DNA of 5,409 nucleotides, from assembly GCA_902826505.1 (NCBI GenBank), contig CADEFG010000377.1, positions 1 to 5,409 of the forward strand, read 5' to 3'. Positions within the stretch are counted from its first letter, which is position 1, and each line of letters starts with the position of its first letter. Under the pieces are notes generated by a model. That model searched no databases, was not told the origin of the DNA, and was given only the letters and a program-made list of their open reading frames with translations. The position numbers and the translations under genes are program-made. The DNA is from an uncultured Acidobacteriota bacterium. GTDB lineage: Bacteria; Acidobacteriota; Blastocatellia; Pyrinomonadales; Pyrinomonadaceae. This document shows, one piece after another, positions 1 to 5,409 of this stretch.

Positions 1-41
1 AATTTTTGATGGTAATATGTATGATAAATATAGATGTAGAT

Positions 42-779
42 ATGAACTTGGAAAAAAATAATAATGGTTTGAACGCCGGATTGTTTCTGGCAGTGGGTTT
101 GGTCATTTCTTCAATGATTTTGGGCTGGTCTTACGTGAGTAAGAAAAGCGGCGAAGAAGCGGTCACCGTGACGGGATCGGCGCGCAAACGCATCAAATCG
201 GATTTGGTCGTCTGGAGCGCGGGAATTTCGTCGCAATCGGCGAAACTGGCGGACGCTTACAGCCAACTGTCGGCGAACGTCCCGCGCATCAAACAATATC
301 TGGTGAGCAAGGGAATCGCCGAAAATCAGATGACGGTTTCTTCGATTTCCTCGACGACGCAGTATTCACGCGATACAAACGGCAATGAAACGACGGAGAT
401 CACCGGCTACACATTGCGGCAGGAAGTCGAGGTCAGATCAAGCGACGTTGACAGGATCGCGCAGATCGCGCGTGAAGCGACCGAACTCATCAATCAGGGA
501 ATTTTGCTCGAATCGAGTCCGCCGAAGTATTTCTACACGGCGCTCGGCGATTTAAAGGTCGAGATGCTCGGCGAGGCGGCAAAAGACGCGAAAACCCGCG
601 CCGAAAAGATCGCCGCCAGCACCGGCAACCGGGTCGGCACACTGCGTTCGGCAAAAATGGGCGTCATGCAGATTACCGGCGCCGATTCGCAGGACGTTTC
701 CGATTCCGGCATCAGCGACACTTCCTCGATCGACAAAGACGTGACGGCGGTCGTCAACATCAGCTTCGCGGTCGAATAA
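42..779 (+). CDS. SIMPL (DUF541) domain protein, membrane-anchored
   Basis: A 245-aa protein read from the ATG at 42. Residues 1-9 are polar and Asn-rich. A single hydrophobic segment at about 10-31 (GLNAGLFLAVGLVISSMILG) looks like an uncleaved signal anchor, which would put the rest in the periplasm. The SIMPL/DUF541 domain covers about 40-245: it opens with the VTVTGSA strand, continues with GYTLRQEVEVRSSDVDRI at about 122-139, and has the helix AAKDAKTRAEKIAASTGNRVG at about 179-199, which matches the family's Ala/Arg-rich helix and G..G turn. The domain is widespread, and its biochemical role is poorly defined (cell-envelope or stress-related proteins). The start is uncertain: in-frame starts also occur at 6 (TTG), 9 and 21, and none has a clear ribosome-binding site. 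I chose 42 because it puts the anchor near the N-terminus. The promoter lies left of the window. The gene converges on the NTF2-like gene. Confidence 0.88.
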   Translation: MNLEKNNNGLNAGLFLAVGLVISSMILGWSYVSKKSGEEAVTVTGSARKRIKSDLVVWSAGISSQSAKLADAYSQLSANVPRIKQYLVSKGIAENQMTVSSISSTTQYSRDTNGNETTEITGYTLRQEVEVRSSDVDRIAQIAREATELINQGILLESSPPKYFYTALGDLKVEMLGEAAKDAKTRAEKIAASTGNRVGTLRSAKMGVMQITGADSQDVSDSGISDTSSIDKDVTAVVNISFAVE

Positions 780-789
780 GTCAATGACG

Positions 790-806
790 GATTTCAGATT
801 GAAATC
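790..806. other. Short perfect hairpin after the SIMPL gene
   Basis: GATTTCA, a 3-base loop GAT, then TGAAATC form a perfect 7-bp stem beginning 11 bases after the SIMPL stop codon. It is AT-rich and has no T-run on the + side, so as a terminator for the + strand gene it is weak. It may instead protect the 3' end of the transcript or be chance. Confidence 0.3.
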
Positions 807-844
807 AACCAAACTCCCAGTTGAATTTTACTTGCTAAAACAAA

Positions 845-869
845 CGCTGGTTTCGGATAAGAAACAGCG
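845..869 (-). terminator. Second hairpin terminator of the NTF2-like gene
   Basis: On the - strand, CGCTGTTTC pairs with GAAACCAGCG (one bulged base) around a 6-base loop, giving a 9-bp stem. The RNA then runs into TTTGTTTTAG. The T-rich tail on the - side only, and the position downstream of the hairpin at 877-900, suggest tandem terminators for the leftward transcript in the convergent gap. Confidence 0.5.
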
Positions 870-876
870 AACAAAC

Positions 877-900
877 GGAGCGCGGAACATTCTGCGCTCC
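877..900 (-). terminator. Hairpin terminator of the NTF2-like gene
   Basis: GGAGCGC at 877-883 and GCGCTCC at 894-900 form a perfect GC-rich 7-bp stem around a 10-base interval. It starts 15 bases past the stop codon of the - strand NTF2-like gene. In the - direction it is followed by GTTTGTTCGCTGTTTC, which is T-rich but broken. On the + side no T-run follows, so it most likely ends leftward transcription. Confidence 0.55.
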
Positions 901-915
901 AAATCCTCAAATAAC

Positions 916-1323
916 TTAACTCTTCGCTACCGGACAACTGTGAAAAGCGACGGGCTGCCAGCGTCCTTCGCGTTTGATGAAGGTCGTCGTGTAGCGCATC
1001 GGCGTGACGTTGCCGCCGATCGCAAAAATATAACGCGCCGTGACGATTGCCGTTTCGTTATAAATTGTCGCGGTTTGGTCGAAGTCGGTAATCGTGAAGT
1101 CGGCAGGAATCATTCTGAAGCCGTCGAGATACTGCGCTTTGGTCAAAAACGAACCGTCTGCCATCGTCAGCACGAGATCATCGGGAAGCATCTCGGCAAG
1201 CGTTTCGGAGTCGCGGCTGCCGGAGATATTTCCCCAATCGGTCATAAATTGAATCAATCTCTGCTCGGTCGAATTTGGGATCTTTTCAGTAACTTCGGTT
1301 TCATCAATTGAGTTTAGCATCAT
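916..1323 (-). CDS. NTF2-like / DUF4440 (SnoaL-type) family protein
   Basis: A 135-aa protein with no signal peptide or membrane segment, so probably cytoplasmic. The order of elements is that of the NTF2-like fold: an N-terminal helix with FMTDWGNISGSRDSETLAEML (about 26-46), then DDLVLTMADGSFLTKAQYLDGF (48-69), then strands carrying ATIYNETAIVTARYIF (85-100), MRYTTTFIKREGRWQPVAFH (109-128) and the end. The 'rD...L...l.dD.v....dG....k' and 'vr.dGrW.pv..h' signatures are those of DUF4440/SnoaL-like proteins. Members include small enzymes, ketosteroid-isomerase relatives and binding proteins; the sequence does not tell which applies here. The start at 1323 is well supported: AAGGAA lies 7 bases upstream. 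Two ATGs stand in tandem, giving an MM start. The gene appears to be transcribed alone, with hairpins just past its stop. Confidence 0.85.
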   Translation of the reverse strand: MMLNSIDETEVTEKIPNSTEQRLIQFMTDWGNISGSRDSETLAEMLPDDLVLTMADGSFLTKAQYLDGFRMIPADFTITDFDQTATIYNETAIVTARYIFAIGGNVTPMRYTTTFIKREGRWQPVAFHSCPVAKS

Positions 1324-1330
1324 ATAAAAT

Positions 1331-1336
1331 TTCCTT
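1331..1336 (-). promoter_or_regulatory. Ribosome-binding site of the NTF2-like gene
   Basis: The - strand reads AAGGAA here, 7 bases before the ATG at 1323. This is a near-ideal Shine-Dalgarno position and fixes the first of the two tandem ATG codons as the start. Confidence 0.7.
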
Positions 1337-1360
1337 GCCCTGGGGGTAAAGCTTCAAGGC

Positions 1361-1366
1361 ATTTTA
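1361..1366 (-). promoter_or_regulatory. Possible -10 box for the NTF2-like gene
   Basis: TAAAAT on the - strand would place transcription start near 1354 and give a leader of about 30 bases containing the ribosome-binding site. No convincing -35 element sits at 16-18 bases, so this is a weak call. Confidence 0.22.
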
Positions 1367-1469
1367 ATGTTTTGCTTTTGTTTTAAGGTTTAACGGAATC
1401 AGTCGGCAGGAAATCGGCATCTTTGCTGACCAGCCCCTTCGGAATTTTTGACTTTTCAGGTTTTCGAAC

Positions 1470-1505
1470 AAACCGCATCCGGCAAGCATCGCGGTTTTGA
1501 ACCGC
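1470..1505. repeat. Three-armed inverted repeat (AACCGC / GCGGTT / AACCGC)
   Basis: AAACCGC at 1470-1476 is complementary to GCGGTTT at 1491-1497 (7 bp, 14-base loop). The same GCGGTT also pairs perfectly with AACCGC at 1500-1505 across a 3-base TTG loop. The middle arm can therefore be used by only one partner at a time. A direct repeat GCATC occurs at 1475-1479 and 1486-1490. It resembles a REP-like palindromic unit, but family membership cannot be judged from one copy. Confidence 0.45.
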
Positions 1506-1934
1506 AGTTGATCGGACTGGATTTGTAATATTTGCGGCACACTTCGATTTCGGTGCGGAGGAGATTGCCTTCGTGCCAGCGAAAATCAAAGGAGCTTTGA
1601 GAAAAGGGAGTCCGAACTTCATCAGTTTGAATTATCGGTAAAATTTTTGCGTTTCGTGTTTTATTAATACTCCAAGTCGGCAATTTAAGTCAAGAAAAAT
1701 TTGCTCTGATAGTAATTCAGTTGTTTTAAACAATGAAAAGCGTTCAGAATTTTTAGCTGACCGGGTCGGAAAGCGGATCGTAAATTGGTGTTAAGAACAA
1801 GACTTTCTGGGGAAATTCTTTCGGACTAATAGATTTGGGGGAAACATTATTTTCCGCTGGGGCAGGGAATCATCGCCGATATTTTCGCTTAAATTTTAGT
1901 TGTTGGAGGATCGAAGCATTTGGTTCGGGTAGAA

Positions 1935-2138
1935 TTATTGACGCGCCGGCGCGGTTATTTCGCTGTAGTTGATCACGTCGGCGCGGAGGTTCTGATCGGG
2001 ATCGATCTGAAAATAGATGCGACCGATGATGCTTCCTCGTTCGTCCTTTTTATATGCAAAACGCCGGGTTAAAGGCGCACCGATAAAATGCTTTTTTTCA
2101 ATATCGCCGTTCGCATGGCGGAATATAGCTGTTTTCAT
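1935..2138 (-). CDS. Small protein of unknown function (67 aa)
   Basis: I do not recognise this protein. It is 67 aa, polar and charged, with no signal peptide, membrane segment or cysteine, so probably cytoplasmic. The central part (ERGSIIGRIYFQIDPDQNL) alternates in a way that suggests beta strands. Support for a real gene: GC content rises clearly over the frame compared with the AT-rich DNA on both sides, the composition is protein-like, and an in-frame TAA lies 12 bases before the ATG, so 2138 is the first possible start. There is no Shine-Dalgarno; the bases before ATG are TTTCCTT. A TGGTAAAAT extended -10 box ends six bases before the ATG, which would make the mRNA leaderless. It lies downstream of the prolyl oligopeptidase gene but beyond that gene's terminator, so it is probably a separate unit. 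No terminator was found after it. Confidence 0.58.
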   Translation of the reverse strand: MKTAIFRHANGDIEKKHFIGAPLTRRFAYKKDERGSIIGRIYFQIDPDQNLRADVINYSEITAPARQ

Positions 2139-2144
2139 AAGGAA

Positions 2145-2153
2145 ATTTTACCA
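2145..2153 (-). promoter_or_regulatory. Extended -10 promoter for the 67-aa gene
   Basis: The - strand reads TGGTAAAAT, that is TG-N-TAAAAT, followed by six bases and the ATG at 2138. The usual distance from -10 box to start point would put the first transcribed base at or within a base of the A of ATG. No good -35 box is present at 16-18 bases, which extended -10 promoters tolerate. Confidence 0.4.
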
Positions 2154-2224
2154 CAAGCCAAGAAAAAATCTGTGATTCAAAGCACATTTGGTGCAAAATC
2201 TTTGTTTTGCCCCGAAATCCGGTC

Positions 2225-2310
2225 AAAAAAACGAAACCGCAAATCAACAAGCAAGCGCCCGAAACAAATGAGATTGTCCTCAAATTCATTCGTGCTGATT
2301 CGCGGTTTCA
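2225..2310 (-). terminator. Long hairpin terminator of the prolyl oligopeptidase gene
   Basis: The arms are at 2233-2248 and 2294-2309. In the - strand RNA all 16 positions pair, two of them as G-U, and one further U-G pair is possible at 2310/2232. The stem begins 7 bases after the stop codon and is followed at once by a run of seven Us (2225-2231). The 45-base interval can form some further pairs (CGAA/TTCG and GAG/CTC), so the whole may be one long imperfect hairpin. On the + strand the two G-U positions would be A-C mismatches, which points to function in the leftward transcript. Confidence 0.72.
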
Positions 2311-2316
2311 AAAAAC

Positions 2317-4512
2317 TTACATTCCAAGGTTCTTTATCAAAAAGCCGTAAATGTCGGCAGCTTCTTCGATGACTTTGGCGGTCGGTTTGCCCGCGCCGTG
2401 TCCGGCTTTGGTTTCGATGCGGATCAAAACCGGCGCATCGCCGCCTTGCGCCGCCTGGAGCGCTGCCGCGTATTTAAAGCTGTGTGCGGGAAAAACACGG
2501 TCGTCATGATCAGCCGTGGTGACCAAAACAGCCGGGTATTTTGTGCCGGATTTGATATTATGCAAAGGCGAATATTTGAAGATCGCGTTAAATTCATCAA
2601 GGTTATCGGGCGAACCGTAATCCGATGTCCACGCCCAGCCGATCGTGAATTTTGGAAAGCGAAGCATATCCATCACACCGACCGCCGGCAGTGCCGCGCC
2701 AAAAAGCTCGGGGCGCTGATTCAAAACCGCGCCGACCAGCAATCCGCCGTTCGAGCCGCCCTGAATCGCCAGTTTTTTCGGGTTCGTGATCTTGTCGGCG
2801 ATCAGAAATTCCGCTGCGCCGATAAAATCATCAAAGACGTTCTGTTTTTTGAGTTTGGTTCCGGCTTCGTGCCACGCTTCGCCGTATTCCGCACCGCCGC
2901 GCAAATTGGCAACCGCCAGCACGCCGCCCATTTCCAACCAGACGATCCGCGAAACCGCAAAGCCGGGTGTCATTGATATGTTAAAACCGCCGTAACCGTA
3001 AAGCAAGGTCGGATTATTGCCGTCGAGCTTGATGCCTTTTTTATGGACGATAAACATCGGAATCGGCGTGCCGTCTTTGCTCGCATATTTTACCTGTTTG
3101 ACTTCGAAGTCTTTCGGGTTAAAAGCGACTTTTGCCTGACGGAACAATTTCGATTTACCGGTTTTCATATTGTAACGGTAAATCGTCGGCGGAGCGTTGT
3201 AGCTTGAATAACTGTAAAATGTTTCGGTATCGTAGCGTTTCCCGCCGAATCCGCCCGCCGAACCGATGCCCGGAAGTTTTACTTCGCGCACGAATTCTCC
3301 GTCGAGATTGTGGATTTTGATCTGCGTGTAAGCGTCTTTAAGATAATTCAAAACAAACTGATTATTGATAAAATCGACACTTCCGAGCGTTTCCGCCGAT
3401 TCTTTGACGACATCGCTCCATTTGCCGAGTTTCGACATCGTATCGGCGATGACGATTTTTCCGCGCAGCGCATTGTCGTCGGTCAAAAAATAAAAATTGC
3501 GTCCGTCGTTACCGATAAAACTGTAATTGGCACGAAGCTCCATGACAAGCGGATGGATCTGCGCGTTGCGCCGCGCCGTCAACGCTTTTTCGTCATTGCC
3601 CTTGATGTCAACACCCGAAATATAATTATCGCTTAAACCGGTTTTCGGGTTAAAATCCTTCAAACTTTTGTAGAAAACCATATTTTTCGGTGATGTGCCT
3701 TTGCCGACGTAAATTATCAGATAATCGCCGTCCTCGGTCACAAAACCGCTGATAAAAAATTCCTTGTCATCGGGACGCTCGTATATCAGAACGTCTTCCG
3801 ACTGCGGATTGCCGAGTTTGTGAAAATAAAGTTTGTGATTGAAATTGACGCCTTTTAGTTCTTTGCCTTGTTCGGCATCCGGAAAACGGCTGTAAAAAAA
3901 GCCCGACCCGTCCTTTAACCAAGAAAATCCGCCTTGCCGGTTCGGTTTCATCAGGTCGGGTAAGTCCTGACCGGTTTCGACATCTTTGACCCGCCATTCG
4001 CTGCGATCCGAACCCGCGATCGCGACACCATAAGCCATCAGTTTGCCGTCATCGGTGAACGAAATCCCGGCGAGCGCCGCCGTGCCGTCCTGCGATAGCT
4101 TGTTCGGATCGAGAAAAACACGTCCCGCATCCGTCACGGAATCGGCGATATACAAAACCGACTGATTCTGCAAACCATCGTTTTTATAATAGAAATAGTG
4201 ATTTCCGGCTTTGAAGGGCGCGGAATATTTTTCGTAATTCCAGAGCTCGGTCAGCCGCTTTTTGAGCTGTTCGCGCTGCGGAATTGTTGCCAGATAATCA
4301 TTCGTAACTTTGTTTTCGGCATCGACCCAAGCCTTTGTTTCGGCTGAATCGACCTCTTCGAGCCACCGATACGGGTCGGCGACTTTAATGCCGTGATATT
4401 CATCGATTTGATCAACTTTTTTGGTGTCCGGATAATTTAATTTGGTTTGCGCAAATATATTTGCAGTCAGCATCATAGAAATCAAAAAAGCAAAAGATAG
4501 TTTGTAAATCAT
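2317..4512 (-). CDS. Prolyl oligopeptidase, exported (peptidase family S9A)
   Basis: A 731-aa serine peptidase that cleaves short peptides after proline. Residues 1-21 form a Sec signal peptide (basic start, hydrophobic core, ANIFA-Q cleavage site), so it should act in the periplasm or outside. About 25-430 is the N-terminal S9A beta-propeller (YHGIKVADPYRWLEEVDS near the start) that gates substrate entry; about 470-731 is the alpha/beta-hydrolase domain. The catalytic set is visible: Ser587 in GGSNGG, Asp670 in DHDDRV and His705 in AGHGAGKP. Arg672 and Trp628 (WAWTSDYG) match the carboxylate-binding Arg and proline-stacking Trp of the porcine enzyme; YGYGGFNIS at 505-513 carries the oxyanion-hole Tyr. 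The length is typical of the family and the gene is intact. The ATG at 4512 is the first start after an in-frame TAA; AGGTGAGG lies upstream, 13-14 bases away, which is rather far. It is probably transcribed alone. Confidence 0.96.
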   Translation of the reverse strand: MIYKLSFAFLISMMLTANIFAQTKLNYPDTKKVDQIDEYHGIKVADPYRWLEEVDSAETKAWVDAENKVTNDYLATIPQREQLKKRLTELWNYEKYSAPFKAGNHYFYYKNDGLQNQSVLYIADSVTDAGRVFLDPNKLSQDGTAALAGISFTDDGKLMAYGVAIAGSDRSEWRVKDVETGQDLPDLMKPNRQGGFSWLKDGSGFFYSRFPDAEQGKELKGVNFNHKLYFHKLGNPQSEDVLIYERPDDKEFFISGFVTEDGDYLIIYVGKGTSPKNMVFYKSLKDFNPKTGLSDNYISGVDIKGNDEKALTARRNAQIHPLVMELRANYSFIGNDGRNFYFLTDDNALRGKIVIADTMSKLGKWSDVVKESAETLGSVDFINNQFVLNYLKDAYTQIKIHNLDGEFVREVKLPGIGSAGGFGGKRYDTETFYSYSSYNAPPTIYRYNMKTGKSKLFRQAKVAFNPKDFEVKQVKYASKDGTPIPMFIVHKKGIKLDGNNPTLLYGYGGFNISMTPGFAVSRIVWLEMGGVLAVANLRGGAEYGEAWHEAGTKLKKQNVFDDFIGAAEFLIADKITNPKKLAIQGGSNGGLLVGAVLNQRPELFGAALPAVGVMDMLRFPKFTIGWAWTSDYGSPDNLDEFNAIFKYSPLHNIKSGTKYPAVLVTTADHDDRVFPAHSFKYAAALQAAQGGDAPVLIRIETKAGHGAGKPTAKVIEEAADIYGFLIKNLGM

Positions 4513-4548
4513 TTCGCGTTATTTTACCTCACCTATAGTTTTGTGACG

Positions 4549-4578
4549 AATATAAAGGTTAAAGGTTGTTGAGGTAAA
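4549..4578 (-). promoter_or_regulatory. Possible promoter of the prolyl oligopeptidase gene
   Basis: On the - strand, TTTACC (4573-4578) and TATATT (4549-4554) are 18 bases apart, giving a predicted start near 4542 and a leader of about 30 bases. The -35 match is only moderate. The spacer between the boxes contains two tandem AACCTTT heptamers (AAAGGTT on the + strand). Confidence 0.3.
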
Positions 4579-4601
4579 AGGTCAAAGCAAAAAGGTCAAA
4601 G
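4554..4601. repeat. AAAGGTY heptamer repeats
   Basis: AAAGGTT occurs twice in tandem (4554-4567). AAAGGTC follows at 4577-4583 and 4591-4597, the last two inside a 12-base direct repeat AAAAGGTCAAAG (4576-4587 and 4590-4601, period 14). The spacing of 7 and 14 suggests growth by heptamer duplication, as in short tandemly repeated sequences of bacterial intergenic DNA. The right-hand copy forms part of the palindrome at 4584-4631. Confidence 0.55.
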
Positions 4602-4631
4602 TTTCTATAGAAACTTTGACCTTTTTGCTTT
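4584..4631. terminator. Perfect 48-bp palindrome, likely bidirectional terminator
   Basis: The left arm (4584-4607) and right arm (4608-4631) are exact reverse complements over 24 bases, with no spacer. In RNA this is a stem GGTCAAAGTTTC/GAAACTTTGACC capped by UAUA, preceded by AAAAA and followed by UUUUUGCUUU, the layout of an intrinsic terminator that works in both directions. It begins about 50 bases after the EAL gene's stop codon and lies before the prolyl oligopeptidase promoter region, so it should separate these two same-strand genes. Confidence 0.7.
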
Positions 4632-4681
4632 TGGGGTGGCAGTAAAAATTAATTCGAAAGGTTCTGGAGCCTAAAGTCGGC

Positions 4682-5409
4682 TTAAAAAACACCGATATTC
4701 TCGTCGGTTGAAAAATTTGTTTGACGAGCGGCGGTTTCTTCGGTTTTCGGCACGGGCAGCCAGAATTGTTTGATGTGGAGCAATTCTTCGATCTGATCTT
4801 TCGGCAGCGGACGCGCCATCAGATAGCCTTGCCCGTAATCGCAGCCGAGGTTTTTCAAAATATTGAGCTGACTTTCCGTTTCGATGCCCTCGGCAATGAC
4901 GCGCATCTTCAAGTTTTTGGCGAGCGAAATGATCGTTTGGAGGATCTCGGAATCTTCGCCGTTCTCGCCGACCGAATTGACGAACGAGCGGTCGATCTTG
5001 AGCGTGTCGAAAGGCAGCCGGTGCAGATAACTCAATGACGAATAACCCGTCCCGAAATCGTCGATCGAGAGCTGCACGCCGAGCGTTTTCAGATGCGAAA
5101 GCATTCGAATCGATTGTTCGGCATTTTCCATCGCCGCGCTCTCCGTGATTTCGAGTTTCAAAAAAGCGGGCGGCAGTTTGGCTTTTTCAAGCGCATCTTC
5201 GACATCAATCAGCAAACTCTGAAATGCCAGATGTTTGCCGGAAATATTGACGCTCACGATAAGCTCGCGATGTGCGTAGGAAATCTTTTGCCATTTGGCA
5301 AGCTGGGCACAGGTTTCCTTTAAAATCCAGGTCGTGATCGGGATGATCAAACCCGAATTTTCGGCGATCGGGATAAATTGTGCCGGCGAAATAAAGCCTT
5401 TCTCGTGAT
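4682..5409 (-). CDS. EAL-domain cyclic-di-GMP phosphodiesterase (3' part)
   Basis: The frame stays open to the right edge, so the 5' end is missing; the TTG at 5350 is only an internal Leu codon. The 241 visible residues begin HEKGFISPAQFIPIAENSGL, a typical mid-EAL segment; the EAL motif itself and any GGDEF, PAS or receiver domain lie outside. Numbered from that His, visible catalytic and metal-binding positions are Asn54 (VSVNIS), Glu86/Glu89 (LEITES), Asp116-Asp117 (IDDFGTGYSSL), Lys137 (LKID), Glu173/Glu176 (AEGIE) and Gln193 (GQGYLMARPL). All are intact, so hydrolysis of c-di-GMP to pGpG is likely if the missing Glu of EAL is also present. After the domain there is a polar tail of about 30 residues without a known motif. 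The visible part has no membrane segment. A palindromic terminator lies about 50 bases past the stop. Confidence 0.93.
   Translation of the reverse strand, partial: HEKGFISPAQFIPIAENSGLIIPITTWILKETCAQLAKWQKISYAHRELIVSVNISGKHLAFQSLLIDVEDALEKAKLPPAFLKLEITESAAMENAEQSIRMLSHLKTLGVQLSIDDFGTGYSSLSYLHRLPFDTLKIDRSFVNSVGENGEDSEILQTIISLAKNLKMRVIAEGIETESQLNILKNLGCDYGQGYLMARPLPKDQIEELLHIKQFWLPVPKTEETAARQTNFSTDENIGVF

Larger units (their letters stand above)
1324..1934. other. Long intergenic stretch without a convincing gene
   Basis: About 610 bp lie between two - strand genes. Open frames exist on the - strand at 1383-1622 and 1456-1683 in different phases. They are rich in Lys, Arg, Ser and Cys, show no recognised domain, lack a good ribosome-binding site, and the longer-reaching one starts only at a TTG. 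I do not call them as genes. The stretch holds an inverted-repeat cluster at 1470-1505 and a short TTGTTT-T-AAACAA palindrome at 1721-1733. It may be a decayed gene, a dispersed intergenic repeat, or the site of a small RNA; the sequence alone does not decide. The region from about 1620 to 1920 is markedly AT-rich, and I see nothing firm in it. Confidence 0.5.

Noticed and set aside
784..1311. A 175-aa + strand open frame
   Set aside because: It lies mostly antisense to the NTF2-like gene, which has clear family signatures and a good ribosome-binding site. The composition is Arg-rich and shows no domain.
1333..1359. CCTTG/CAAGG pairing that could hide the ribosome-binding site of the NTF2-like gene
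   Set aside because: Only five base pairs with a 17-base loop, and the 5' arm would lie at or before the most likely transcript start. Not enough to claim a regulatory switch.
1325..2150. The 12-base word AAGGAAATTTTA before the NTF2-like gene (- strand, 1325-1336) recurs on the + strand at 2139-2150
   Set aside because: A shared 12-mer is expected about once by chance in a window of this size, and at the second site it is not followed by a start codon.
2098..2289. A 63-aa - strand frame beginning with a hydrophobic, signal-like stretch
   Set aside because: Its start lies inside the loop of the peptidase gene's terminator hairpin and it reads through one stem arm and the U-run. It overlaps the better-supported 67-aa gene and has no ribosome-binding site. 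The hydrophobic residues come largely from T-rich terminator DNA.
2398..2976. A 192-aa + strand open frame within the peptidase gene
   Set aside because: Antisense shadow of the catalytic domain of the prolyl oligopeptidase; Arg/Phe-rich with no recognisable domain.
4721..5323. Two + strand open frames (4721-5038 and 5093-5323)
   Set aside because: Both are antisense to the EAL domain, whose motifs are unmistakable on the - strand.

Overview
This 5.4-kb window looks like ordinary bacterial chromosome. No mobile element, CRISPR array, tRNA or rRNA was seen. The Peptidase_S9A-type prolyl oligopeptidase, the SIMPL-domain protein, the moderate GC of the coding regions and the AT-richer spacers all suit an environmental Gram-negative. 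Acidobacteriota (Blastocatellia/Pyrinomonadaceae-like) is my best guess, but this is an impression from protein style, not a demonstrated placement.

Layout, left to right. A membrane-anchored SIMPL (DUF541) protein lies on the + strand (42-779) and converges on a small NTF2-like/DUF4440 protein on the - strand (916-1323). The 136-bp convergent gap holds three hairpins; two of them are followed by T-rich tracts in the - direction and probably end the NTF2-like transcript. Next is about 610 bp with no convincing gene (1324-1934), which contains a three-armed inverted repeat. A 67-aa unrecognised protein follows on the - strand (1935-2138); an extended -10 box ends six bases before its ATG, so its mRNA may be leaderless. 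A complete, exported prolyl oligopeptidase (2317-4512, - strand, 731 aa) has its full catalytic set and ends in a long hairpin terminator. Its upstream region carries AAAGGTY heptamers that run into a perfect 48-bp palindrome, the likely terminator of the last gene. That gene is the 3' part of an EAL-domain cyclic-di-GMP phosphodiesterase (4682 to beyond 5409, - strand), cut by the window's right edge.

The genes do not form an evident operon or pathway. Four of five lie on the - strand, but hairpins or long spacers separate them, so they look like independent transcription units: envelope protein, small-molecule-fold protein, unknown small protein, periplasmic peptidase and second-messenger signalling. 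I found no strong case for a new multi-gene system. The most distinctive features are the transcript-end structures, the heptamer/palindrome spacer and the candidate leaderless small gene.
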